Shown here: one piece after another, positions 12,995 through 22,825 of the stretch
Layout of the letters: the number at the start of each line of letters is the position of its first letter
Position numbering within the stretch: the first letter of the stretch is position 1
The notes under the pieces: generated by a model
Databases searched by the model: none
Told to the model about the DNA's origin: nothing
Seen by the model: the letters and a program-made list of their open reading frames with translations, nothing else
Translations under genes and position numbers: made by a program
Assembly (NCBI GenBank): GCA_947069175.1
Contig: CAMTDV010000015.1
Coordinates: 25,560,249-25,624,248 of the forward strand
Reading direction: 5' to 3'
Length of the DNA stretch: 64,000 nucleotides
Source: Scalesia atractyloides
Lineage: Eukaryota; Streptophyta; Magnoliopsida; Asterales; Asteraceae

Positions 12995-13080
<86 letters not shown>

Positions 13081-16000
13081 CCTTGCTCCATTTTAAAGAA
13101 AAAATCAGTTCTCTTGTCTCTACCAGGGGCGGACTCAAGCCCAACCCAAAGTGGGCGGGCGCACCCCGGGAAATTATTCTTTTTAGTGTTAACTTCCGTC
13201 GAAAAATCCCGTCCGCACCCCTTGGACTTTTTCGTCCGCACCCCTTGGACTTTTTCGTCCGCACCCCTTGGATATTTTAATTTTTTTTTAGGAAACTCTG
13301 CTTTAAAAAAAACTACCTAAATTATATAAAGTTTATAAACTTATACTACCCACCTTAACCCAAATACCCAATCCCTTAACCCAAACTTATATCATGCCTA
13401 TTAATCCTAACCCACTAAGAAACAAAACCCACCATATTTTAATTAAAACAAGCCCAATGTCCTTTAATATCCTCCTGCCCTCCCTCTCTTGTATGCCAAC
13501 GCCAGATCACACATAGGAGAACCGAATACAGCAGCAGCAGGGGCGGAACACCGCTAAACCGCCGTCAAACCACCGCCAAACCAACCGGAATCAATAAAGG
13601 GTAAGTTTTTATTTTTTTTAATGATTTTAGTTGATATTATAGGAGATAAAGGGTTATAAAATCCTTAAATAGGTTTGAAATTTTGTGTGTTTTGACGTTG
13701 TTTCTAGTTGTTTAGATGATTTTTTAGGGTGATTATGTTGTTTAGATGATTTTAGGGTGATTACACACGATTTCTAGGGCTTGATTATTTGAAAATTAAA
13801 ATTGAAACATTATATTATTGAGCGATGAACTTATGGATCAATTTGATTGTGATAGGAACAATGAGTAGGGAAATGGGTGTTTTTTTGAGGAAAGAGTTGA
13901 ACTATTTTTTTCGTTGGATTCTTTTAATTAAAGACCAATGTATGTTTTTTTGAACTTTGATGCCTTTTTGTTATTACGTTACTTATGTTGGTTTTGATGA
14001 TGTTTACTTGTTTTACTTGAAACTTTGTTAATATTATAGGAAGGTAGGAACTAGGGTTTGATTGTTTGGAAATTGAAATTGAACTGACTTTGCTCGCTAT
14101 GAAACTTTGTTTGTTTATGTTTACTTGTTTTACATAACCCGACCCAATCCGATCCGCTATGAAACTTTGTTTGTTTATGTTTACTTGTTTTACATGACCC
14201 GATCCAATCCGACCCGCTATGAACCAATTTTTTTATATAGCTACGGGTCTAAAATCTTTAAAGAATTTCCGCACCCCCATAAAAAAATCCTAGATCCACC
14301 ACTTGTGTATACCCTTTTTATGTCACTTGAAGCTTAGGGCATGTTTGGCTAAGCTTTTTGAACCAAGTTATTGACTTATTGACTTTTTCAAAAAGCAAAT
14401 AAGTCAAAATATTGTTTGGGTAATTGAAAAGGACTTTTCAAAACAACTTTTCAATAGGAGGAAAAAATCAGTTTTGAAAAGCTAGAATTTTGTGGCTTTT
14501 TGGAGCCTTTTAGTATTTTACATAGAAAAGCTAAGCCAAACACTTTTTAAAAAGCAACTTATTAACTTATTGGTTTTTCCTAACCCATAAACTAATTCAA
14601 ACACTTTTTTAAAAACTCATTTTCAAAAAGTCATAAGTCAATAAGTCCTTTTCACTAAAATTCATTTTTAAGTTAAATAAGCTTAGCCAAACAATCCTTT
14701 ACTATGGTAATAAATAATATCTATAGAAGAACATTACAAATCTGTTTTAATGTGGCAAATTGCAAAACTCAACCAAATATTTGTATATAACTGTAACCGT
14801 AATACATAATACGACTATGTAATTTTCTTTTCTTCTCTCACCTTTTCTGATTAACACCACACACAAATACATATATATTTTTTATTTCTCTCTTTCTCAC
14901 ACACACACATATATATACATATATATGAGTGTGTGGGGGCCTCGAGATCCACAGAATTTTTGATCCCGAAGCGATTCGAAAATAACGGACCATATTAGGC
15001 CAATTTAAATGGGTTTAAACTTAATAACCAGTATTGATGAGTAAAAGTGTAATTAGCTCACTTTAAAATGAGTTTTAGTGTTTAATTGGCTTATAATTAA
15101 TAAAGTTAATGTGTTTAAGTGTTTTAAAAAGTATATCTGTTTTTCTTTTTAATATAAAATATAATACAGTATAAAATACAAATAAAAAAATTTCAAGCCC
15201 CCGAGAGATTTGACCTGGGCCGTTCCCCACCCGCCCCCTTAGGGCCAACCATGTATGTGCGTGTGTATATATATAAGAGTGATATTTAAGTAGAAAACAA
15301 CGAGAATGCAATAACACACTTGTACACAACGTGTTAGATAAATATAACACACAAGAGAAATATAGTAAGATAAAAAGTTATGTAACCGTATTATGTATCA
15401 TGTTTTATATTACAAAGTTATAAATAAATTAGAGTAAAATTATCCTACAAAGTTATCAATAACTAATTAAAAAAAGTTATAAATTTAAAACCTAAAAAGG
15501 TGTCATTCTCAATAAAAGTTGCAGATTTTTTCGAAAGGTTTTCTTTTCAAAATTATTTATAAACGTTCATTCACATTTTGTTGAGAGTGAGATAACCTTT
15601 TTTAGTCGAGTAAACTTTTAGGGCTGTTTGTTTACCTCTTAACGATGTTTTTAATGGTTCAGACCTCTTATTGGTTCAACATTTAATAGTTCAGACTGTT
15701 TGTTCCGTGAGCATATGTCTGAATGGTTCAGGCATTTGCCTCTGAATGGTTAAGTATTATACTGAGTCTGAATGGTTAAGACCTCTAATATGAATTTGTC
15801 AGACATTTGTCTTTGAACGGTTAAGCATTATATTGGCCTTAATGGGTTCAGACCTCTTACTGGTTCAGCACTTAATGGTTTAGACCTCTTACTGATTCAG
15901 CACTTAACCATTCCGTCGTTGCCAAACGGCCCTTAATCTTCTAGTCCAAATATAAATTAATTAAAAAGACAAACCAACCTTGTCTATGAAATCACCGGCG

Positions 16001-17195
16001 GTCTGTGCATCCTTTTCCACTTTTTCGGCAACATTTTCGATGAAATCAAGAGTCTTTTTAAGTTCACTACCCTCCGGCAGCTCATCTTCGAGCTCTTCCA
16101 CCACCTTGTCCACCTTATCCGCCACCGCTTCCACCACCTCCGATATATGCTCCGCCGTGTCCACTATCTGATCAACTTTCTCTGCAACACAATCGTTATT
16201 TACTTAAAACGAATATTAACGACTTTCTAATGAGAGCAGCCACACTATTATATATCGAATAGTTTCAGTGACGCAATCAAAACTTCTTTATCAGGGTCAT
16301 CATAAGGCTTTATTATCTACAGACTACAACCAGTCCAAACCATGTTTTTCTTAGAAAAAATATAAGATTTTCTATATAAAAGTAAAACAAAGTCCTTAGG
16401 GCCCGGCTCAACCATTTTGGTGGCCTAAAGCGAATTAAAAGCTCAAGGTTTTTTTTCAAGGTTTTGAGAAAAACCATTCTTTACCCGGGGTTGAGACTGA
16501 CAAAATAAACTAAAAGAGTTTTTGTTGGCGAAGTTAAATTAATTATTTTTGGTATTTTTATATATTTTTTGTATGCATAAAGATAAGTTCCGCCCAACTC
16601 AAGGGCTTGAGCCGGCTCTGATAGTCTTGTGATCAGGGATCAACGAATTTTCTTGACCCCTCTTATTCCAGACCTGTATAGCTCTGGTGTGAGTGTAATT
16701 TTACTAAGGTATTCTTTTCTCATGTGCAGAAAAGATTTGAAAGGGATTAAAATTTAAATACTTACGCAAAAGTAATTTTATTCGGCTTCCTTTGGTGGTA
16801 ACTAAGGGTATAACAAAAGTCATTAAGACCCCTATAACCCAATTTTTCCTGAAAAAATAAAATAAAAAAACAAACAAAAAAGAGTAAGAACAAACAAAAT
16901 GATAAAAGATCAATATACGCATAGACAAAACTCCACAAGAGTTGCTGGATTACCAAGAACCAAAAGGAGAACTGGGCGGTGGAGGTGGTGGTCCTGCGGG
17001 TTCGACGTTGGCATAAACAGTCATCAAGTTCCATCTAGGGGCGGTGGATGTGAGCAGCGACACGGTGTGTTTGGTGGCCGGAAAACCAGAAATGGGATTG
17101 AATGGAAGATGGATATGGGATCTATGGATTAGGTTTTGAGGCAAATTTAATTTAGAAATTGAGCTTTGAGAAGTGAAAGAGTGTGTGATCGACAT
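10133..17195 (-). CDS. Four-exon gene for a putative plastid (envelope) membrane protein, 212 aa
   Basis: Exons 17195-16954, 16848-16766, 16181-15979 and 10243-10133 join with GT...AG introns in phases 2, 1 and 0 to give 639 nt. Residues 1 to about 62 are basic, S/T-rich and poor in acids, like a chloroplast transit peptide. A run of six prolines (69-74) follows, then a single hydrophobic segment WVIGVLMTFVIPLV (84-97). The rest is an acidic, heptad-like helix (110-205) rich in E, V, D and K. From memory this resembles small plant-specific plastid inner-envelope proteins of the Arabidopsis At1g42960 type; the biochemical role is unknown. Intron 3 is 5735 bp and transposon-filled. If it is not removed, translation stops four codons after exon 3. 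It is the only intact gene in the window. The exon model is strong; the family name is tentative. Confidence 0.87.
11181..11302. repeat. (TTA)n microsatellite in intron 3
   Basis: About 40 trinucleotide units with a few G and C interruptions. The minus-strand poly-isoleucine frame across it is an artefact. Confidence 0.97.
11511..11739. mobile_element. Small foldback/MITE with an internal 22-bp tandem array
   Basis: Ends 11511-11540 and 11710-11739 are about 30-bp inverted repeats (CCTTAACGTACG...GAGATGAAAT against its complement). Between them CTAATCACGCATGTT recurs about six times at roughly 22-bp spacing (11564 to 11705). No coding capacity. The superfamily was not assigned because no clear target duplication was found. 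Confidence 0.7.
11792..12995. mobile_element. Foldback DNA element with long imperfect inverted repeats
   Basis: The left end (GGAACCACCCTTTATTGCGAG) is inverted at the right end (CTCGCAATAAAGGTGGTTC), and homology runs inward about 300 bp on each side (for example the CATGCACATGTGCAT and AGTGTATTAC segments). A direct duplication of about 228 bp lies inside (from 11980 and from 12208). Inserted in an (AT)n tract, so the target duplication cannot be read. Mutator-like (MULE MITE) is the best guess; there is no transposase frame. Confidence 0.7.
12996..13078. repeat. (AT)n microsatellite
   Basis: About 40 AT units next to the foldback element; a matching shorter tract at 11764-11791 is on its other side. 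Confidence 0.97.
13205..13275. repeat. 25-bp tandem repeat, three units
   Basis: CGTCCGCACCCCTTGGACTT-type units repeat head to tail. Confidence 0.9.
14098..14217. repeat. 60-bp tandem duplication
   Basis: TATGAAACTTTGTTTGTTTA and the following CCCGA.CC-rich part occur twice in a row with very few changes. Confidence 0.93.
14337..14698. mobile_element. PIF/Harbinger (Tourist-like) MITE
   Basis: Inverted ends GGGCATGTTTGGCTAAGCTT and AAGCTTAGCCAAACAATCCT are flanked by TTA on both sides (14334-14336, 14699-14701), the 3-bp target duplication of this superfamily. 362 bp, no coding capacity. Confidence 0.83.
14699..15620. other. Intron 3 interval without a recognised element
   Basis: AT-rich sequence with a CA/TA microsatellite (about 14895-14930) and a GC-rich stretch (15197-15250). 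The pieces GGGGGCCTCGAG (14935) and CCGCCCCCTTAGGGCC (15230) could be ends of another element, but no target duplication was seen. Confidence 0.5.
15621..15932. mobile_element. PIF/Harbinger (Tourist-like) MITE near the exon 3 donor
   Basis: Ends GGGCTGTTTGTTTACC and GCCAAACGGCCC are flanked by TTA (15618-15620, 15933-15935). It consists of repeated TCAGACCTCTTA / GGTTCAGCACTTAA motifs. It lies 46 bp from the exon 3 donor site. Confidence 0.83.
15979..16181 (-). CDS. Host gene exon 3 (acidic helix)
   Basis: Acceptor GTGTTGCAG|AGAAAGTTG; donor GACAAG|GTTGGT (weaker than consensus). It encodes Q109 to K176 in the same frame, with TAEHISEVVEAVADKVDKVV and ELPEGSELKKTLDFIENV. Reading through the donor gives VGLSF and a stop at 15963-15961. 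Confidence 0.87.
16398..16622. mobile_element. Probable hAT-like MITE in intron 2
   Basis: GGGCCCGGCTCAACC at the left and GGGCTTGAGCCGGCTCTG at the right are imperfect inverted ends. Flanks AAGTCCTT and ATAGTCTT are similar but do not match exactly, so the superfamily is a guess. Confidence 0.45.
16766..16848 (-). CDS. Host gene exon 2 (membrane segment)
   Basis: Acceptor TTTTTTCAG|GAAAAATTGG and donor TTTTGC|GTAAGTATT, both close to plant consensus. The 83-nt exon encodes the rest of W81 through L108 plus one base, including the hydrophobic span and a following basic TTKGSRIK stretch. Confidence 0.87.
16954..17195 (-). CDS. Host gene exon 1 (transit peptide)
   Basis: ATG at 17195 opens a frame that runs to the donor TCTTG|GTAATC. 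It encodes residues 1-80 and two bases of W81. The start is the first ATG of the frame and begins a typical MSITHSFTSQSS transit-peptide N-terminus. Confidence 0.87.
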
Positions 17196-17300
17196 AGTTT
17201 AAGAAGTTGAGAATATTGGAAGTATACTTTTGCAATATTATTAGGGTAGTTGATAGCATATATGAAATGTATTGAGGCAGTGCTGTATATATTATTATTT
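17196..17300 (-). promoter_or_regulatory. Probable promoter/5' UTR of the host gene
   Basis: On the minus strand an AATATATACAG TATA-like box lies at 17293-17283, about 90 bp before the ATG. This is the best TATA candidate upstream; no transcription start can be fixed from sequence alone. Confidence 0.35.
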
Positions 17301-18309
17301 TTTTATTTGTTTTAGTAATATATACAAAGATATTGCAAATAACAATGGAATTTAATAATTTAAAGATAGGAACATAGGGGCATGTAATCACGTGTTTTTG
17401 TGAAAAAAAAATAATTAAGGTTTTCGGTATAAAGCGTGTTTTTACATTTAACCCTTGGGAAGAGAGTGGGTATTATTGTGGGCGTTTTGTGCAAAAACAC
17501 TCAACATAGGTTTTCTGCGTGAACTCTTAAGAGATGAGAGAGAGCGCGTGTGTGTTTTTGGGGCATTTTAGCCGGTTTTAGGTGTAATCGAGGCAAAGTT
17601 TGGATAGTCTGGTTTCGAAGCCTTCTATTGTGAATGGTTTTAGTTTGAGAACCTAGCCGAACAATTATGACTATGGGTGAACCTGAACAGAAAAAAACTA
17701 AAGTTTCTAAATATTGAGATGCATAATAGAACGGATATACGAGGTACTAAGTCGGTTGAGATTTATTACAATTTTTTTATAGGTATAGGACATGTATTAA
17801 CGAATGCTCCTTCAATTTATTAGAAAACAACTAACAGAGACGATTACAGACTAATGGCAGGTAGATGGGCAACAAGTTGTGCCACTACCCCCTTCTAATT
17901 ACTCGAAATCGATCTCTCAAAAGTTTACCCACATCTAAATCGAGTATATTAATTCTGTCTTTTAAAAAATATTGTTTTATTAAAATTTTACTAGAGTATT
18001 TGATAATTCAAGTAGTTTTTCAGGTAGGTAAGTTGAGATTATGTTCCTATTAATGAGAATCCCAACAGATAATCTTTACCACATAAGTTCATAAAAGTGA
18101 ATATCTAATACATGATGTAGAAATCTCCGCAAATATAAGGGTTAACAAATTACAAATATGAGATATGATTTTAAAAAAAGAAATGTAATCACACCCTAAC
18201 ACTCGCATCATATATGATCATGATCATCTTTAAGAATAATCGTATTCAGTTAGGGAGTCAATTATAAGATAAGATTTTTCATCTTGTTTATTGGTCATTA
18301 TAAGATAAG
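17301..18309. other. Upstream flank of the host gene, no gene seen
   Basis: Presumed promoter-distal sequence; no coding frame or transposon end recognised. Confidence 0.5.
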
Positions 18310-18631
18310 CAGGGGCGGAGGTTAGCTTTGGGTGGGCGGACGTCCCCTTTAAATTAGTGTTATAGCTACGTTGAAATCTCGATCGCCCCCCTATAAAATT
18401 TTGAAATCGCACCCTTTGAATTTGTCGCCGTGTGAACTCACCAGATCTGTGTTAATAGGAGACGTCGGCCGGCGTCGGCGTCCAACGAAGTTCTCCGGTG
18501 ACCGTAAGATGGAGAAAATAGAGAAGAAGAAGAAGAAACCGAAAATACTTGATATAAATGCTGACTTTAATATACAGACAAATAAACAATGTTAATAGGC
18601 CTTTTGGTTAAAAGCAAAACCCAGTTTACAC

Positions 18632-19278
18632 TAGAGATGGGCATAAAAACCGGTTCCGAACCCGAACCAGTAGAACCGAACTGGAACCGGTTTCAGTTTC
18701 TACCCGACATTAAGTAGAACCGGTTCCGGGTTCAAAATACCCGTTGGTTCCAACCCGGTTCCACAATTTTACCATTTGAATCGGGTAGTAACCGGTTCCT
18801 ACCCGTACCCGGTTCCTACCAGTACCCGGAAATTCAGTTCTAGAAGGAACCGGTTATACCCGTTAAAATGTTACCGTTGGAACCGGTTCTGAACAGTAAA
18901 AGTCAGGTTTTTACTGTCAGGAACCGGTTCTGAACAGTAAAAGTCAGGTTTTACTATCAGGAACCGGTTCTGAACAGTAAAAGTCAGGTTTTTACTGTCA
19001 GGAACCGGTTCTGAACAGTAAAAAGTTAGTTTTTTACTGTCAGGAACCGGTTCTGAACACTATCAGGAACCGGTTCCGCACCAAACCCGGTTCCACACCA
19101 TACCCGGTTCCATAATACCGTACCCGGTTCTACACGGTTCCATATTCTTGGGTGTGAACCCGGGTAGGAACTGGAACCGGTTCCACACCATACCCGGTTC
19201 CAATGACATCCAAGCAGAACCGGGTCCGGGTTGGAACCGGTTCCGGGTAATAATAAAACCCGATTATGCCCATCTCTA
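18632..19278. mobile_element. hAT MITE with TAGAGATGGGCA ends and a CCGG palindrome array
   Basis: Inverted ends TAGAGATGGGCATAA / TTATGCCCATCTCTA and a perfect 8-bp target duplication GTTTACAC (18624-18631, 19279-19286). The interior is mostly GGAACCGGTTC motifs, including about four tandem units of GGAACCGGTTCTGAACAG (about 18880-19060). No coding capacity. Confidence 0.9.
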
Positions 19279-19322
19279 GTTTACACTAACTAAAGGCCCA
19301 AATACAACTAGGAAGTGGGAAC

Positions 19323-19934
19323 TAGTGGTGCACAAAAAACCTGGAACCAGGTATTATAAAACCCGGGTTTTTTAATACCTGAATTCGAACCCGACTCTAC
19401 CCATAGTGTAGGGACCAGGCATGCTTAGCTGATCTAAAACCGGAACCCAGAACCGGATTTTTTTATACCTGGTTTATATCCGGTTTTTCAAAGGACCCGG
19501 TTTTATAAATACCTGGAACCGGGTTTTATAACTACCCGGTTTTATAAAGGCCCGGTTTTATAAATTTAGCATGAGCCCGGCATGTAGTATGTCTAGTACA
19601 GTTTTGAATCTAAGTTTAACACATTTAGCATGATTATGTTGAATACCCGGTCGGGTTTTTAATACTCGGTGCGGGTTTTTTCCCAACTCGATGCATACCC
19701 GTCTACCCGAACCCTACCCGATGCATACCCGAACCCGGAAATAGTGTATTATAATACCCGGGTTTTAGAAAACCCTACCCGGACCCTACCCGAACCCGTG
19801 TATATAGGGTATACATTTTTGGTATAAAATCCGGACCCGAATCCGACCCGTTTAAAAAAAAACTCATTTTTGTAAAACCCGATCCGGGTTCCATACCCAG
19901 AACCGGTTTTTCAAAAAACCCGATTTATGCACTA
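19323..19934. mobile_element. hAT MITE with TAGTGGTGCA ends and ACCCGG repeats
   Basis: Ends TAGTGGTGCACAAAA and TTTATGCACTA; flanks GTGGGAAC and GTGAGAAC (7 of 8 identical). Filled with ACCCGGTTTTATAAA and TACCCGAACCC motifs. No coding capacity. Confidence 0.82.
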
Positions 19935-20739
19935 GTGAGAACTCGTTTTTAGCACTTTCTTTTTTCCAATATAAAGTGATAATTAATTATTTTTGTCTTT
20001 TGTTGATTATTGTTGTTTATTAGTTTAGTTCATATGTAGTTCAGCAAAAGAAAAAAGTTAATATTTAGTGTGGTTCATATTTTTAATTTACATCGTTACA
20101 TACTTAAATCAAAGATTATTTATCAGTTAGGATATATTATTTTGGTTTATCATAAATTATAATTTATAATGATGTTTGGCGTATTATAAACCTATAAATA
20201 AGCAACAAATTTGTGCATAGGATTGTTGTACTTTTGTCTTTGTGAGTTTTTCAAAAAAAATTGGTAATTTCATTTCTAACTCTAAAGTTTTAATCTTTCA
20301 CAACTAAAGTCTAAAGTTTTATTTTTTGTTAATTTAACTCCTTTGATAAAATAGATTTTTCATTTCTAATTCAAAAGTTTCATCTTTTGCAATTCAACCC
20401 CCATTGATTTTTTTGTTACTTTTAACGCAATTTTTTCCATCTTCTGCAACTTTGATCCCTTATACTTTTCATCTTTCGCAAATTTTCTGTTTAATGTTTC
20501 GTTCTAGATTTTCCGAGTTAACATGCCGCAACGTGCGTGTAGGGTTCAACGTTTTCCATCTAGTTTTTTCCGTTTAACAGGCCTGTCGCAGCGCGTCTAT
20601 TTTCCCTGTTTGATAGGTCTGTCACAACGCGCGGGTCATAGATTGACTTAGTTATTCTTTTCTACGTTTTACACACAGGTTCACGGTCATGTAAGAAACA
20701 TTTGACTTTCATCTAATATGATATATAACTAACGAACCT

Positions 20740-20769
20740 CCGCCGCATTGTGGCGGGTGGTAATTCTAG
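20740..20769 (+). mobile_element. Helitron 3' terminus
   Basis: A CCGCC-GCATTGT-GGCGG hairpin (20740-20756) is followed nine bases later by CTAG (20766-20769) and then T, the hallmark 3' end of a Helitron (hairpin, CTRR, insertion before T). The 5' TC end could not be placed, so the extent is unknown; the element must be non-autonomous if it starts within 18310-20740. Confidence 0.6.
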
Positions 20770-20913
20770 TTTTTATTAATTATATAAAAATAAGTTTGAT
20801 TAATTTTTATATATGACTCATCCGACCTGACATGACCCGATGCGACCCAGACCAAACAATTTACTGTATAGCGATAGACAAACGACTCGTAAAAATTTTT
20901 GAGTCCACCACTG

Positions 20914-21036
20914 AAAAAGATAAGATATCTGTGATATTAGTTAACTTTTACTCAGAAATATTTCAAGTTTCTTTTAAAGATAATATATCTGTGATATTAT
21001 TAACGTTTACTCAGAAATATTTCAAGTTTTTTTAAA
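20914..21036. repeat. 60-bp tandem duplication at the hAT right end
   Basis: AAAGATAAGATATCTGTGAT... and AAAGATAATATATCTGTGAT... repeat once, each ending in CTCAGAAATATTTCAAGTTT. Confidence 0.9.
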
Positions 21037-21744
21037 CACATTTTTGATTAATCAAATGGGGCAAATGAAAATTTGCATTTTGTGTATTGCAGATATTTTT
21101 CTATGTCATTTTTCTTAATTTCTTTCCGGTGACATGTAGAATTTATATTTGATTATCATATTTTTGTTAGAATCACATAGTTACATTTGTCCATTTTTTA
21201 CTTTTTATTTTATAAAGTTCATTTTTTTTCTAAGTAATGCATGTCGTATGCCCATTAGAAATATGGGAAGCATATAAACAATTATTGCTGTGTAATGAAT
21301 AATAAATTCAGTACATTATCTTGTGCCCATAATCCATCAAATTCACTACTTAAATGATTTATGTGGGTCAGGTTTAAATTATTTGACCTAAGAAAACAAA
21401 AGTGAAAAGAAAAGTGAGTACATGAGTGTTATCTTCAGGTCGAGATAAGTTTTTGAGACTAATAGATTTTAGGTTTGATTCTCATAAGAGAGGTTTTCTC
21501 ATATTTATTAGGTTTTCTTCTTAATGGTGTATAAACATTTTGTTTCATGGAGATGGATATGATAGGATGGTTCTGCTGGTGACACGATGATACTCCAGTA
21601 GACCGTCAATGATCCAAATTTATCGTTAAAAAAATAAACGAACAAAACAAAAGTGAGAGGCGACGGATTCAAACCACCAAAATCATTTCAGATCGTGTTG
21701 AAGGTACAACACTAGCATGCTTATTGTTTTTAAACTAATAAATT
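21037..21744. other. AT-rich interval, no gene seen
   Basis: No coding frame longer than chance and no transposon ends recognised. Confidence 0.55.
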
Positions 21745-22255
21745 TCCTCGCGCGTTGTGGCAGGTTCGAAATGTAAAGCAACTCGAATTTGTCTCGTCTA
21801 ATGAAAACGTATTATATTTGACCTAACTCGTTTCAAAACAAAAGTTACATCAAAACGTAGAGAAGCAAAACGTACATAAAAATAAGCACGAAAAACGTAT
21901 TATATTTGATCCGACTTATTTGCAAAAGAAATTTACGTTGAAACGTAAACCAACTTGAACTTATACCGACACGTTTATAAAAATAAGTACGTAAGAAAAT
22001 TAACTATTTATAAGTTAAAGAACGGTACATCGGCGCATTTCGGCAGCATCGAAACATAAAGTAACTCGAATTTTACCATCTAATGAAAAACATATTACAC
22101 TTGACCCGACTTGTTTTAAAATAAAATTTATTTGAAAATGTAAAGCAACTAAAAACTTACATAATAAAAGCACAAAATCGTATTATATTTGAGCCTGCGT
22201 ATTTCCAAAAAAAATATTAAACTGAAACGCAAAACTGATTTTATATCGATACGTC
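21745..22255. repeat. Degenerate tandem repeat (CGTATTATATTTGA units)
   Basis: ACGTATTATATTTGACC-like lines recur at about 21808, 21896, 22090 and 22180. A larger unit starting GCGCGTTGTGGCAG / GCGCATTTCGGCAG repeats after about 288 bp. The units are diverged; origin unknown. Confidence 0.7.
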
Positions 22256-22263
22256 CATAAAAA

Positions 22264-22481
22264 TAGGGATGAGCATTTAGTACCAGTACCGAACCATACT
22301 GTGTATATTTGGTACCGGTACCATTTTCCTCATTCGGCACCGGTATTTACGGGCAAAACAGTGGTAAATAACGGTACCGAACCGATATATTCAATATTGG
22401 TACCAAATTTCCCCGCATTTAAGTACCGGTACTTTTAGTACCGACACTTTGGGTACCGAACAGATAACATGCTCGTCCCTA
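22264..22481. mobile_element. Short hAT-like MITE with GGTACC palindromes
   Basis: Ends TAGGGATGAGCAT / ATGCTCGTCCCTA; flanks CATAAAAA and TATAAAAG match at 6 of 8. The interior has many GGTACC / GTACCGGTAC motifs. 218 bp, no coding capacity. Confidence 0.75.
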
Positions 22482-22825
22482 TATAAAAGTAAGCACATAA
22501 AATTGATTATAAAGTTTTATAAAGTTGAGTGGTTGTAAATAAATGATAATACTAATATTAAAATGTAAAAATAAAAATAGAAAAAAAAACACACTAAAAA
22601 CAAAAAAGAAAATAAGAGGAAAAAAAGAAAAGGAAAAAGAAGCAAGTGAACTTAGTGTTCATCTAAACTTCTTCATGTAACTATATAAATTTTGTAACTA
22701 TATAAATATATAAATGCACCTTATCTTTACATATAAATTTATGATTTCACTTCCTTTTCTTTCTAACGCAGAAGCTTTCATGTGTCAACAAACAACTGGG
22801 CTAGGAATTCAATAATCCTTTTGAT

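Larger units (their letters stand above)
13124..14305. mobile_element. Non-autonomous hAT-like element in intron 3
   Basis: The left end CAGGGGCGGACTCAAG and right end CTAGATCCACCACTTG are the imperfect inverted ends common in plant hAT elements. Flanks TCTCTACC and TGTATACC match at 6 of 8 positions, which fits an aged 8-bp target duplication. There is no transposase. It contains a 25-bp tandem repeat (CGTCCGCACCCCTTGGAC, about three units, 13205-13275) and a 59-60-bp duplication (14098-14217). Confidence 0.6.
18310..20916. mobile_element. hAT-like element carrying nested hAT MITEs and a Helitron end
   Basis: The left end CAGGGGCGGAGG and right end GAGTCCACCACTG are typical plant hAT ends. 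AAGATAAG occurs before the left end (18302-18309) and just after the right end (20917-20924, three bases beyond CCACCACTG), giving a plausible 8-bp target duplication. No transposase is seen; most of the interior is later insertions (18632-19278, 19323-19934 and a Helitron ending at 20769). Confidence 0.6.

Noticed and set aside
12990..13264. Minus-strand frames ending in (YI)n
   Set aside because: Read through the AT microsatellite and the edge of a hAT element; not a gene.
16899..17132. Plus-strand frame opposite exon 1
   Set aside because: Antisense shadow of the host gene exon 1; the minus strand has the splice sites and transit peptide.
18371..18595. Plus-strand K/R-rich frame with a basic tail
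   Set aside because: Lies within a hAT element next to its end; composition only, no domain.
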